Shown: positions 49,949-61,890, counted from the first letter of the stretch. The stretch: 64,000 nucleotides of DNA from Hibiscus mutabilis (GCA_019671005.1 CM033718.1:35914508-35978507), one strand, 5' to 3'. A program made the numbers and translations. Notes: generated by a model not told the origin, from the sequence alone.

Positions 49949-52900
49949 TGTAACACCCCAAATCCTAGCTTAGAATTATTGGAATCAAATTGAACAAGTG
50001 ATTAGCTTAATTGAATTAAGAATTAAGCTAAATTGAATAGTCAAGGGCCTAATTGAAAGAATGTATGAAATAAGTGACCAAATTAGAATGACTACATTGA
50101 ATTAAAAGAGAAAGATTGAGATTGCATGATAAATATCATGAATCTCTTATTTTCCCTTGATTAATCACATGATTAGTAACTAATTTAGGGACAAATTAGA
50201 CAAAACACAATTCCAATAACAAAGGATTGTTGTTGTCATCTTCTCCATTACACCATGTTAGCCGAATTTGATGAGAAAGAAAGAGAGAGAAAGTAAGCTA
50301 AGGAAAACACCATTGGAGATGGAATTTAGCTTGCATGTTTTGTGATTTTTCATTGGAATTAAGCAAGAAACAATGTATGATTTTACTTGTATTCAATTGA
50401 ATAGGTAACTATGATTGTGGGATTGGACTGATTTTGATGATGTTAGATGAATTAGACATTGAATGTGTTGTTAGGTGATTATATGGTTGTTGAATCATGC
50501 AAAATTGAAGAATGAAACTAGGTACAAGGCTGGAAATTATGTGTTCATGCTAGTGTAATAAACTTAGGTTGCTGGAAAATTGAATTATGTTGTTGAGATG
50601 AAAATTGAATGATTAAATCATAAAATTGAGCTATGGAATTAATGAATTGATGATGATCATGAATAGGTAATCTATAGAAGGTGTTTAAAAAATTGAATTA
50701 GATGCAAAAAATGCTGGAAATGAAGGATAAGAACATGAACATAGTTATGAAACATAGAAAATGTTTTGTGGTATTGAAATTGAGTAAACATGAAAGATTA
50801 GGCTTTGTAACCAACTTGCCCTATTTTGGCATCCTTGTTTAATGAACTAACATGGACCTAACATGTTTATAATGTGATATGAAATGAATTATATAGCTAA
50901 GGCATTGGTTAAAATGGATTAAAGGCATTAAAAGGTGACTAGATGCAATCTGCCCAGAATTGATCTGTTCTGGGTAGTCACTTTAAAAATTCACCTAAAA
51001 TTGTATAGTTTGAATTCAGGGCTGAAATTTTAATGACATGATCCTTAAAATGTCTATTTTCATTATGTGAAAACATAATGGAAAACTGGGTCCTATACTG
51101 AAAACTGTAAATAGGAATTTCTGGACAGTGCAAACTGTCAAGGCAGTGTAAAATGCCCTGTCTTTGAGCAATAAACTGTATTAATTGGTAAGAACTAAAA
51201 TTCAAGACTTACATGGTCTTATAGGAAATTTTGTAAGCTTTCCAACGGTGTATAGAAATTGAAATTCCGACGTACGGATTAAAAGATATGGCCATTTAAA
51301 GGGACAGTGTGCAAACTGCCAGGCAACAGTGTCCTGGGCAGTTTGGGACTGTTTTTGCACCTAATTGTAAAGTGTTTCCAAAACAGTTTTGGGACATTGT
51401 AATCTGTCCAATTATGCTTTAAAATGAAGTAATAACAATGTGGAAATAAATTGGTAAGAATTTCTTAAAATGAAGTATAAAAACAGTAGCTAAATGTTAG
51501 GTACATTGTGATAACATTGCTACTATGATTTGGTGATATTGTGCATGTTTTGATGAAATGTGTATGTGTTATGCTTGCTAGATCAAGGGCGGCAATTTGG
51601 GGAAGAAAAAGGAAATCATAGAAGGGCTAAGAACAAGGGGATAGCCATACAAGATAATTGCTAGGTTGCTTGGATTGTATTGTGAGTGTAGTTACCTCTA
51701 GGGTTAGGACTAGGTCCTAACCAATGTATTGGTTACATTCTTGTTATGTTAATGAATCTAAGCATGAATATGACTTAATAAGGGAAGAATGATTAATGAA
51801 ACACATGAAACATGATCCTAGTTTTATGTACATGATTACTTGAAATGCTATGCATGATTAGTGATAACTTGGTTGCTTGTATGTGCTATGATAAAACATG
51901 ATTGAATGCTAATGACTTGGTTGATATATGATGATCTCATTTTGATGAAATGAATCTTGAAACCACTTGACTTGTGAGCTAAGGCTCAATAGCCTAAGGG
52001 CTTAACATGAAATGATCTTGATTGACATGAACATGATCTTGAACTTGATAACTTGAATAAATGGTAATTCGAACAACCTTGGTAGCTAGTTGGATTAGGT
52101 AGAAAGGCATGCCTTAGAGTCTATAGCTCATTGTGTACGGGTGGACTACGGTCCAGGCCTAAGGCCCTTATTTGGCGACAGACAGAGGGTACGTATGTGG
52201 TCTTTGACGACAGTAGGAGGGCTGACTAGCACTACGGTGCATATTATGGCGACAGTTGGTTGGAGACTCGATTACCTATACGAACTAAGTACCAAGGGTT
52301 TTTTTTAATGAAATAACAAATGAAATAAGACTCAATTATACATGATACTTGTCTTGTATTGCCATGAAATGTATGTTGCTTGATTTGGAAGCATGACTCC
52401 TTGGTTACTTGTTTTGCAAGCATGTTGCTTGATTCATGATTTAAGCTTTCTTGTTGCCTAATATTGTTGGCCAAATTGTATGTTATCCTAGATAGGATAT
52501 CCTTGATGCTTGAAAGACTAGATAAGGTCACTCTTGATACTTGAAAGACTAGTTAAGTCTACTTTAATGATTGAAAGCCTTAGCTAGGTCTTCACTTGAT
52601 CTAAAAGACATGAAAAATGATATAACAAAGTGGATAGACTAGTTACTACCTTACTAAGTACAATATTGTACTTATCACTCTTGTTTCATTCTTCCCAACC
52701 TACAGGTTAAAGGATTCAACATTGCTTGATCTTGAAGTTGATTCCTTGAGCAAGAAGCTTCCTACACAAGTTTGTTAAGGTATGATTCCATACTTGTTTT
52801 GTATTCTACTAGAATGGTGGCACTAGATGTATCTAGTTAGCTTGAACATGCATTTTGAAGGATTGTATATATAATGTTTGATATCCTATCTATGATTTAT

Positions 52901-53873
52901 ATAGATTAAGGTTTGTAATGAACTTAACTAGCTTATAGTGGTTGAATGTTGATGCGCATATGATGATGGAATGACTTAATGTTAATCTAGCTATCTTGAT
53001 GACTTTTGATTGCTATGATTTGGTATATGGATTGCTTGAATAGAAAGTAAGTTAACCAAACCATGTTGCATGTATACCATTCGATTACCATGCAATACTT
53101 ATGATCACTTGTGTTTGTTTATAACATGAATTATGTGTTTGGTTCTAGCATGAACTTTGCCGAATTCTAAAGATTAGAATAAGCCTTGAATGATCTAGTT
53201 TCTTGCATTGTATGTGTATGGTGAGGTTGACCGAATGGTTAGGTATTGTTATAAGCTTGAATGGAATTAGATACATGTTATTAGAAGCTAGATAATTAAG
53301 CTTAGTAAATGTAGGAATGAATTGACTAAACATGTGCAAGATAAGGAACACCAAATTGAAATTGAAGCATGTAATACTAAGTAGATTAAATAGATTAAGA
53401 AACAATGTATATGTGTTGTAAAATGAACAACGAAAGTAGTATATTGAATTGTATGCAAGAAAGAAATTAATCTAATGGTAATGTAGGTATAGCCAAATGC
53501 TTGGAATTGTATTGAAGATACATTTTTGATTACTTGCAAGAAAAGAAATGCATGAATGGTTGCTTATGCCTTGTTTGAATGCATGTTTCTTCCTTGCTTG
53601 GCCTAGTTCGAATAGTGTATAGGTTAGGAGTCATGCATGAGCTTTCTTGTTAAATAAGTAATCAAGTATGATTGATTGTTCTTCTTGGATGTTGAATGCC
53701 GATTATGTTGCTTGATTATGGAATCAAGTTTAAATGTGCATTGCTTGCATGTTAAGAAAAAATGAGTGCTAGATTTCTTGTATGGTTCAAATGTATTGCC
53801 TTGTCTTGTTTTGTTTGCTTGCTGAGTAATGCTCTTGAACCGTGTTACTACTAACTCGGGTAGAGGGTGTTAC
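49949..53873 (+). mobile_element. Solo LTR S3 (3.9 kb), inserted in the 3' LTR of F
   Basis: Runs TGTAACACCCCAAATCC to GGGTGTTACA, flanked by ACACT (49944-49948) and AAACT (53874-53878); the empty site in the 5' LTR reads ggaaactag, so the left TSD has one change. It is a family distinct from B but collinear with it. Donor-like TAG/GTAACT at 50405, acceptor-like CTACAG/G (AG at 52704-52705), hairpin cassette 52108-52260. Confidence 0.92.
52108..52270 (+). other. Hairpin/GACAGT cassette of S3 (best-preserved full copy)
   Basis: In order: GGCATGCC (52107-52114), TTAGAGTCTATAGCTC, hairpin TGGAC-TACG-GTCCA (52142-52155), palindrome GGCCTAAGGCC, TTTGGCGACAGACAGAGGGTAC, GACGACAGTAGGAGGG, hairpin GCAC-TACG-GTGC (52229-52240), GGCGACAGTTGGTTGGAGACTCG. 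Both hairpins have perfect stems and a C(TACG)G loop. Confidence 0.8.
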
Positions 53874-54479
53874 AAAACTAGTATGGAAAAGGATTAAATT
53901 CCATTTGGCCATAGACCTATTTGAAAATGAAATAGATTTGAAGTTAGATTAAGGGCTACCTTGAACAATGTTAAAGTAATCGATGACAAATGTAGTTGTA
54001 AAATTATATGATAGTTGGATAAACTAGGTATTATCGTTAGAATAGTATGATATCATGCTAGATGAAACTGTAAATATAAATTGATTAAACAAGGTTTTCT
54101 AATACTCTGATCGATTGTTGCTATAACTAGACCCCAAGAGGAATGAACAAGATGATAAGAGGCTTAAATGAGTGGTGATTCAAGATCAAAATTAACTCGG
54201 TGTTCATGTTAGTATATTTATCTTAAATAAACATGGATTTGTTGAATGTAATAAGACTACTTGATTGTATGGCGAGGCTTAAATGGCCTATAAATTGCTT
54301 GGAATTGTTATTGTTGGTAAGATGATTGTGGCCAAGGTAAGTGGAACAATTTCTTGTGCCTTTTGAATCATGAATTGGTTCCTTGAAATGTTTAATGAGA
54401 AATCTATTGTAAATGGCTCTGTACTTGATTAGTTATGAATAATAGGGATTGAATGACTAAATAGTTCACACGTATGCTT

Positions 54480-54769
54480 CAATAGTATATGATACTATTG
54501 CCTGGAAACGAATGATCAAATAGGTCATATGCATCAATGGTACTGATTACCATTGCCTGAAAAATGCTTAAATAAGTTATGTACTTCAATGGTACTGATC
54601 ACCATTGCCTGAATATGCTTAAACAAATAGAATATATATTTCAATGGTATTTATTACCATTGCCTAATAAAGCTTGAACAAATAGATCGTATCCATCAAT
54701 GTATAAGTTACCATTGTCTGATAAATCTCAATTGAATAGAACACACATTCAACGGTATATGTTCCATTG
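54480..54769 (+). other. Tandem hairpin array in the 3' LTR of F (6 units)
   Basis: Stem-loops start at 54480, 54535, 54587, 54642, 54697 and 54750. Units 1-4 are perfectly paired (unit 1 CAATAGTA/TACTATTG; units 2 and 4 CAATGGTA/TACCATTG; unit 3 CAATGGT/ACCATTG). Confidence 0.82.
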
Positions 54770-55951
54770 CCCGATAATGTGTGAGTGATTATACTTACCT
54801 ATACTTTAGCTAGTCAATCCATGGTAACTGATGTAGTCTGCTATGATAGATTTGATTATTAAACTAATCAACTATAAAAGGTGCTTGGTGATACACTCTC
54901 ATTGGAAGCATGATTCTTCTATTTTGTATTTGTGCTTAAATAAGCTTCCTACTAAGTGAATATGGCATTTGCATTTACATTGTTGTTATCTATGTCCAAA
55001 TCCATCAACCTAACTACTCACCCTGTCGCTTTTTAGGTGAAGCTAGTTTATAGTTAAATCGTGGAGGTAAAGCAAGGTCACCAAAGGCATCAAAAGTACG
55101 CTTTGTTTGTTAAATTGACTCCTAGAAGGTGGCACTAGTTTTGAATGTTAGATTATAACATTTTGTCTAATATGAAGAAGGGGTTTGTAAATAGTAACTT
55201 CTTAAGGGTTTGTAAACCTATATACCAATCTATGAGTTTGGCTTAATATGACCATTAGTGGCTGATCTTGATTGACTTGAATTGGTTTCTAGAATTCTAA
55301 GCTCGAAAATCTTTAGATTTACAATGGTGGTATGTAAATTATACAATAGCAAGACTCTTATATATATACATATATATATATATACTTGGTGTATTGTTGA
55401 TGTTTGGAAATTGTTTGATTTGTCTAGAATTGCTACATATGTGTTTTTGAATGTTGTCGTCTCATACTAGGGATTGTTTCGATTGCTTGCTAGTCATATA
55501 GAATGGTTTTGATCATGTTTATAGTATACAATTAGGGGATCGAATGACCCAAGTAGATAATTAAAAGATTATAGACAAAAAATGACCTTACCTATGCGTT
55601 CAAGTGATTTAATGGATTCATGGCTTGTAGAAACTTTGGAAATTTGCATAGTCCTTATTTGGTCGCATAGATAACGTCTTAATATCAAATTCATAATGGC
55701 TAATTGAATAAATCTGATAACCTTTACTAACCGAATTGTCATATAACTATCTTCTATGTTTTGGATTAAAGATGCCTTGTAACAATTGTAATTGTCTTTA
55801 TACTTCTTTGATGCATGTAAATTGCGTTTAATGCTTGTATTCTAAAGGTCTCTCCATGAGTCATCTTCTTCGAGTACTAGCTTGTTAGACAAGTTAGATT
55901 GTCTTTTCCTAGAACAATGTTATCTTCTAGGTTTGCGGTTGGGGCATTACA

Positions 55952-57435
55952 CCAAAAGCAGACATTAAAGCTTTATGCTAAAAACTCTCAAACTTTTTTT
56001 AGAGACCATCGGATCTAGGTAAGTGTCAAGTATGGACAAGCATAGATCACTCTAGTCATCAGGCTTGAAGGTGACGTTGTTCTAATTCCTTTGTAACCAC
56101 TCGAATGACAAGCTTGTTCTCATACTAATCCCTTTTCACTCATAATTTTTTTTTAAATACGGCAACCTACTTAGATCAACTAGGCATACAAATATCTTAC
56201 TAATGGTTATTTCTTATTGAATAACTTATTAAGGAATACCTTAGGTCAGCTTATCTCATAACTTCTTACACATAATCTCCTGTACTCAAGTATTACTTGC
56301 TCTTTAAGCTATCAATTATGTCCTAACTTAGGCATAAATTTATTACATAAGATATTACTTTAGCATTTAATCACCAATCATATAAGTACAAAAGTGCTCG
56401 TATTAAGCATTATCTTATGTACATGGACATTTTAATAAATCAAAAGCATATAGATTTCGAACCAATCACAAGTGTATATGTTCTTTATCAAGCGTAATTA
56501 TCCACTCAAAAGATCACTTATTAATCAGAAGATACATTTTACTTGCTAAGCAAGTCATTGCCATAATTCCTTATTTATCTTATATACTTTCCTGATTTTC
56601 TTATTTAAACATAACTTAACAATATAGAGATTACTTATCACACAGGATATCAATCATAGCCACTCACAACCAAGAGTTACTTAGTTCATAGAGCATTTAT
56701 CTTTCCTTTTATTTAACCTTTTAATCTAGCATAACTATAACTTAAACAAGAAGCTAAGTAGTATACTACAAGACTTTCGAATTAGACATTTGTTTATAGG
56801 TTTGATTAGTTAATAATTCAAATGTAAATGTATACCATATACTCAATTGTAACCACAATCAAATTACAATCTTCTTATTATCCCAAAAGCATGTTTCATA
56901 TTCGAGAATCTATGTATTACTTATTATGCAAGCTACTTCAATACTTTCTTTATTTAATCATATGATTTGTGAATTCTTATTAACATACCCTTGAGTATTG
57001 AATTTACAACCTAGGTACACGTATCCCTAACCAATTGTCACCAAAATGATACTCGTAGTACCGGTCAATCCTTCTTACTATCGCTAAGTGACCACACAAC
57101 TTCCCTCTTACTGTCGCCAAATAAGGACCATAGTCCACCCTAAACACAAGCTCTATGGACTCTATGGCATGCCAACTATACCTAAGACTGACTCGAGACC
57201 AAGGCTTTCACATTTATCGTATTTTATTAAAACAAAGTGAGCTTAGCTCCTTATCGTAATATCACATACATACTAATTACCCTTTTTTCAATCCGGGTAT
57301 GTGTTCACCTCTTGTGAACTTCTCATTATCTCATTTCTTTCAATCGAATGGCATCATAGCCACGAACTTGTCATTTTCTTATCACAACTAGCATTGTTCC
57401 GCAATATTTCTTCATGCCATTAAGGCTTATTTGAA
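55952..57435 (-). repeat. LTR fragment H, second part
   Basis: Resumes with TSD CCAAA after F. It carries the cassette in minus orientation: GATACTCGTAGTACC (57048-57062; sense GGTAC-TACGA-GTATC), GACAGTAAGAGGG-type modules, GGACCATAGTCC (57125-57136), GAGCTC region and GGCATGCC (57167-57174). 56000-57000 has no other feature I can recognise. It stops against the E integrase at about 57436. Confidence 0.75.
57020..57175 (-). other. Hairpin/GACAGT cassette of LTR H
   Basis: Sense order: GGCATGCC, TAGAGTCCATAGAGC, hairpin GGAC-TATG-GTCC, TTTGGCGACAGTAAGAGGG, TTAGCGATAGTAAGAAGG, hairpin GGTAC-TACGA-GTATC (one G.T wobble), GACAATTGGTTAGGG. Confidence 0.7.
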
Positions 57436-58500
57436 ATAACTATTCTGATAGACGGGAATGAAATCAGCAATTTCAGAGTTTATTCGAATAATCATGGACT
57501 TTGTAAGTGGATTGCCTTTATCACCAAGGAAAAATGATGCAATGTGGGTGATAGTTAAAAGATTTTCTAAGTCAGCTCATTTCATACCTATACGAATGCA
57601 TTTTCATTTAGATCAATTGGTAGAGCTGCATCCACGAGAAGTGTTCCATTGGCACGGTGTCCCAACTTTCATAATCTCATATCGGGATCCTTTGTTCACT
57701 TGTAGGTTCTGTAATTCTTTGCAGAAAGCCTTAGGAATCAAAACGAATCTTAGAGCACCTTTCTATCCTTAATTAGATGGTCAATCTGAAAGAGTGATTC
57801 AGATTTTGGCTGAGTTTGCATACAACAATAGTTATTAGACATCCATTCAGATGGCTCCTCTCGTAGCCTTATACGGAGGGAGGTACAAAACTCCCTTGTG
57901 TTGGTCTGAATTGGGTGAAAGCAAGGCCTTAGGGCCTAAACTTCATAGAGAAATGGATGATCAAATAAACATCATTCATAGTAGATTGAAATAGGCTTTT
58001 GATAGACAAAAAACATATGTTGATCATAAGAGGAGAGATATCCAGTATATTGTGGGAGATCAAGTGTTTTCTTAAGGTATCTCCATGGAGAAAGGTATTT
58101 AGATATGGGAAGAAGGGAAACTTAGCCCTCGCTTTAATGTACTATTCAAAGTTGCTGAGAAGATTGCTCCCTTTGCTTATTGTCTAGCTCCCACTAGTGA
58201 ATTTGATAAGATTCATAATGAATTCCATGTCCCCAGGCTTCAAAAATATCGATATGCTCCCTCTCACGTATTAGAGCTTGAAGAAGTGGAACTCAACCCG
58301 AATTTGTCTTAAGAAGACGAACCAGTCCAAATTTTGGATCACGAAGTTAGAAGACTTCGAAATAAATTTGTTCCCCTCGTGTAAGTGTTATGGAGAAATC
58401 ATAAGAATGAGGAAACAACTTGGGAATCAGAGGCAACTATGAAAGAACAATATCCTCATCTCTTCACCTCAGGTAAATTTAAGGACAAATTTACTTTAAG
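57436..58500 (+). pseudogene. Integrase and chromodomain of element E (5'-truncated pol)
   Basis: Starts in the zinc-finger region (two Trp codons of WWPGM now TGA TAG; then GMKSAISEFI), skips about 30 residues, then RIIMDFVSGLPLSPRKNDAMWVIV (first catalytic Asp kept), RFSKSAHFIPI, IISYRDPLFTCRF (the residue matching the second Asp of SDRD is Tyr), GQSERVIQIL (Glu kept). A further deletion joins this to EFAYNNSY. Then come SIQMAPLVALYGGRYKTPLCWSELGESKALGP, EFDKIHNEFHVPRLQKY and a chromodomain (EDEPVQILDHEVRRLRN, LWRNHKNEETTWE, QYPHLF). Many stops. Confidence 0.9.
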
Positions 58501-58509
58501 GGGGAGAAT
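58494..58509 (+). other. Polypurine tract of element E
   Basis: CTTTAAGGGGGAGAAT immediately before the LTR start TGTAATATCCC at 58510. Confidence 0.88.
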
Positions 58510-59179
58510 TGTAATATCCCAAAATGGGGCTTAGAAGTATGCTACTAATATGTTCGTAGCTCAAAATTGATTTAAGGATATCATTCGAATAAATAATTAA
58601 ATAATTTAAGGACAAATTAGGAAAGCTTGGAAAGTATGCTAGCTATATTAGGATAGGTTAAATTAAAAGCCTTAATTTATGGAAGGATTGCATGCTAAAC
58701 AAATAAAAATGTAAGGATTAGCACATGTGTCAAGCTTAGGAGAAAGGAAGTGTAGGGGAGGGAAATTTCGGCTAAGAAGATGAGATAACCAAAATTTTTG
58801 GTTATCATCTTCCTCACCATGAAAATTGAAAACTACTAGAGAGAGAATTGAGCGAAAGCTTGCATTTAGTTCATACTAGCTCAAGTATTGGATTTTTGTT
58901 TGAAAGTAGTCTTGGGAGAAAGGTAATCACTTTGTTCCTTCTCCATATTCAAGTGAAAACTTGCCTAATTGTAGAAGACGTATATAAATATCATGAGAAT
59001 GGTTAGGAATGTTAGAGAATTATAATAAAGCTATACAAATTTGGTGTGCCTGTGGTTATATAATTGTAATGCTTAAAAGGAGTCATGGATGGAGTAGCTG
59101 GAACCATTCGAATAGGTCCTTAATTGATAGAGAATTGGATGCTTGAGCTTAAATTGAGTGACATTACTTGTTAAATATT

Positions 59180-59651
59180 CAATTGGAGTTGTTTTCTGCA
59201 CAAGTATATGAATATACATGAATAGTGGACTGTTTTGAATAGATATAAAAGTATAAATGATTGTATATATATATATACATACATGTGAACACATGTAAAT
59301 AGGATTGTTTTGAGTGTACATGAAAGTATGTGGATTGTTTTGAGTACTTAAAATAGGGGAATATTTTGTGAAGTTTATAAGGATTGTTTTATTGGTTTAT
59401 GGACCATTCTGCATGTATATAAATATGTTAAGGGTTGTTTTGATGTATACAAGTGTGTATGCAAATGTGTGGATTGTTCTGTATATATATATAAATGTAA
59501 TGAGGACTGTTTTGATGTATAAAATATGTATGCAAGTATAATGGACTGATTTGGCATGTATATAAGCATTTGTGAACTGTTTTGAGCATGTACATGTATA
59601 TATATGAAATTGGGACTGTTTTGCATATATGTGATCAACTGTGGATTGTTT

Positions 59652-59687
<36 letters not shown>

Positions 59688-59830
59688 ATTAGGGACTGTT
59701 TTGGATTTTTGAGAATGTCATTGACTGTTTTGTGCTTATGTAATTGTATACTTATGTATTAGGGATTAATTTGGATATATATGAATGTTAGAGACTGTTT
59801 TGTGTTAATTCAATGACTAATTGAGTAGTT
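59180..59830 (+). repeat. Degenerate ggactgttttg repeat field in LTR E
   Basis: About 16 copies of a core RGAYTGTTTTG, 20-60 bp apart, separated by AT-rich spacers rich in tatata (microsatellite 59657-59684). The same core, less dense, is in LTR J (2040-2500) and, on the opposite strand, in LTR D (33845-34150) and LTR A (7240-7400). Confidence 0.75.
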
Positions 59831-60490
59831 TTACATGTAAAAAGTTGTTAGGGATTAATCTAATATATGATTGTACTCTTGTTATGTTTATACCAAGAAG
59901 GAGTTAAAGGAATAAGGACTAAAGTAGATAAGCAAAAAGCGGATTGTAATTCAAGAACAAAACTAGCTCGGAACAAACTATGAGTGTAGTTTAAAGTCTC
60001 GGGATAGGCAAGTAAAATTCCTGAGCATTTCTTGTTTTTTTAATACATTCTTTATATTGAAATATGCTATGCACAAGCAAGCTTGGGATTAAGGTAAGTA
60101 CCTAAATGTTAGGTATGATATGTTATGTAATATTTGATTCAATTATATGCTCATAGTATAACCTATGTTTGCTTATACGTATATGCTTGATAAGAAACCT
60201 CTGATATGCTATCTTTTGACTAAGAAATAAGTATGAAACGAGAACCATACATGAACTATGTATGTGTTTGATATGATGACAATAAACTATGCTTATCTCC
60301 GATTCTGAAATAATAGGATTAAAATTAAAGCATTGGTTTCGAGTAAGTTGTAGGTATAGTTGGCATGTCATAGAGTCCACAGAGCTCGTGTTTGGGGTGG
60401 ACTACGGTCTTTATGAGGAGATAGTAGGAGGGATGTGTTTTGGTCACTTGGCGAGAGTAGGAGGGATTGACCGGTACTTCAAGTACCTTT

Positions 60491-60634
60491 TGTAACACCC
60501 CTTACCCGGTCTAGGAGAAAATTGGGTTAAGAAGTGTTACCGAACAAATAACCAAACAAAAATAAGGTGTCTTAGCACTTCTCAACTAAGTATGCAACCA
60601 GAAATCAAGGTGATTTAAAACTTTTTAGATATTT
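60491..60634 (+). repeat. Left inverted-repeat arm of T
   Basis: TGTAACACC...ttttagatattt. It resembles the outer (U5-side) end of minus-oriented LTRs such as 24578 onward. Confidence 0.9.
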
Positions 60635-61520
60635 TTTAGGTCTAACCTCAACTCTAAATCGTGGATAAAAAAAAGTTACAAATATTAGACAAAGCACTTC
60701 ATCCATCAGTTCGTAGCATGTCATTTCTTAGATCGTTTACAAATTGGCAAACTTCAAACCATTACTAATGCATATCAATCAATGTTTAAAATCTTCCAAT
60801 ATAACCGAAAACCATTGATTAATGATATTTAAAGCATACATGTTGTATTATTTTTAAAAAAATCAAACTTATTGTCTTAGATTACCATTTAAGCATTAAA
60901 TATCAGAACCAAACCTATAACCACAGCCACCAGTAGTCAAACATTATGTCTAACATAACTTAACCAACAAGCAATCATTCAAACTTCGTATTTAACATAG
61001 CTTAACCAGTTTTATATTTTAACCGTCAACTTAATCATATGAACTACGTTATCTTTTTAGGGTTAACTCATTTTAATAGTCATATATATATATATAAGAC
61101 CGCGCACACATGAAATCAATCAAGAAATTGTAACTATGGAATAATTAAAGGCACATATATATATTTAAACAACTGTGCAATTATACTAACAATTATAACT
61201 CATATAAAAAACAACTATAGAATAATTAAAGGCCCATTACAAAACTTTGAATACTTATAAAGCTTATAAACATATGAAATCAATCAAGAAATTGTAATGC
61301 ACAATGCATTCTTAACAACTATGTGCCACCATCTTCGAGTTCATAAGGAGAGTACGAACATACATCATGACACTCGTGATCTCACCCGAGCTTAGAAAGT
61401 ACTCACAAGCAAGTTCATCCTGAAATGCATTGAAAGGATAGAGTAACCATAGGCTTAGTGAGGTAGTTTAAGGTGACTATTAGTGTAAAACAATACTCTG
61501 TCCATTCATCAATTTATAAC

Positions 61521-61664
61521 AAATATCTAAAAAGTTTTAAATAACCTTCATTTCTGGTTGCATGCTTAGTTTAGAAGTGCTAAGACACCTTATGTTTGTT
61601 TGGTTTTTCGCTCGGTCACACTTCTTAACCCAGTTTTCTCCTAGACCGGGTAAGGGGTGTTACA
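61521..61664 (-). repeat. Right inverted-repeat arm of T
   Basis: Reverse complement of the left arm over about 144 bp, ending GGGGTGTTACA. Confidence 0.9.
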
Positions 61665-61796
61665 CCTTTCGATGGTGACAGTTGGTTGGGGATTCGTGTA
61701 CCTACACTACTTGATTCTCAAGGCTTTGTTAAAGACAAAATAATGAAATTGCAAAGTAAATTAAAGAATTACCTTGACACCTCATGTCACATATAG

Positions 61797-61887
61797 TTCA
61801 TGTCTATGATATGATATGTTTGATACCTTATGTGACAAGTAACTTATGTCTATGATATGATATGTTTGATGCTTTATGTGACAAGTA
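61797..61887 (+). repeat. 46-bp tandem duplication in LTR E
   Basis: Two copies of a unit containing tatgatatgatatgtttgat and tatgtgacaagtaact lie end to end, with two or three base differences. Confidence 0.8.
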
Positions 61888-61890
61888 ACT

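Larger units (their letters stand above)
35828..55951 (+). mobile_element. Element F: Ty3/gypsy chromovirus, plus strand, carrying three solo LTRs
   Basis: A 20.1-kb unit: 5' LTR 35828-41669, primer site, gag-pol, polypurine tract, 3' LTR 49005-55951, with the TSD CCAAA at 35823-35827 and 55952-55956. The two LTRs are near-identical by eye once S1 and S3 are removed. Of the coding copies here its pol is the least damaged, but gag is fused to protease by a deletion and pol has stops and a frameshift. Confidence 0.95.
49005..55951 (+). repeat. 3' LTR of element F (3.0 kb without the nested S3)
   Basis: Starts TGTAACACCCTAAATTGTC, ends CATTACA. Donor-like AAG/GTAATG at 49421, acceptor-like GCTTTTTAG/G at 55035-55036 with a ccTAACtactcac upstream. 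The hairpin array is at 54480-54769 and a TA microsatellite at 55359-55384. Confidence 0.94.
60491..61664. mobile_element. Insertion T: 1174-bp LTR-derived element with long terminal inverted repeats
   Basis: The ends 60491-60634 and 61521-61664 are inverted copies of each other (about 144 bp, roughly 10 mismatches by eye), each beginning TGTAACACCCCTTACCCGGT. The TSD is CCTTT (60486-60490 and 61665-61669), and the surrounding LTR E reads continuously without T. The interior (60700-61480) is LTR-like in minus orientation (gtgccacc at 61324, acceptor-like TTTCAG/G with AG at 61421-61420, gtgaggtag at 61459) and matches LTR H. It has no ORF of note. Confidence 0.9.
58510..61890 (+). repeat. 3' LTR of element E (plus strand), split by insertion T, 3' end missing
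   Basis: Occupies 58510-60490 and 61665 to about 61890. It is collinear with LTR J: a CT-rich leader, donor-like AAAG/GTAATC (GT at 58923-58924), a dense run of ggactgttttg motifs (59180-59830), GGCATGTC (60362), GGACTACGGTCT (60399-60410), GACAGTAGGAGGG-like modules and GGTAC-TTCAA-GTACC (60473-60487). After T it continues gatggtgacagttggttgggg. The acceptor and TGTTACA end are not found. Confidence 0.85.

Noticed and set aside
59657..59684. TA microsatellites here, at 203-222, 41077-41102, 55359-55384 and 61083-61096.
   Set aside because: Ordinary simple repeats in AT-rich LTR DNA, with no further structure seen.
60491..61664. Classification of T as a DNA transposon MITE.
   Set aside because: The TSD is 5 bp, the termini are LTR termini and the interior is LTR DNA. 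No known plant TIR superfamily signature fits better.
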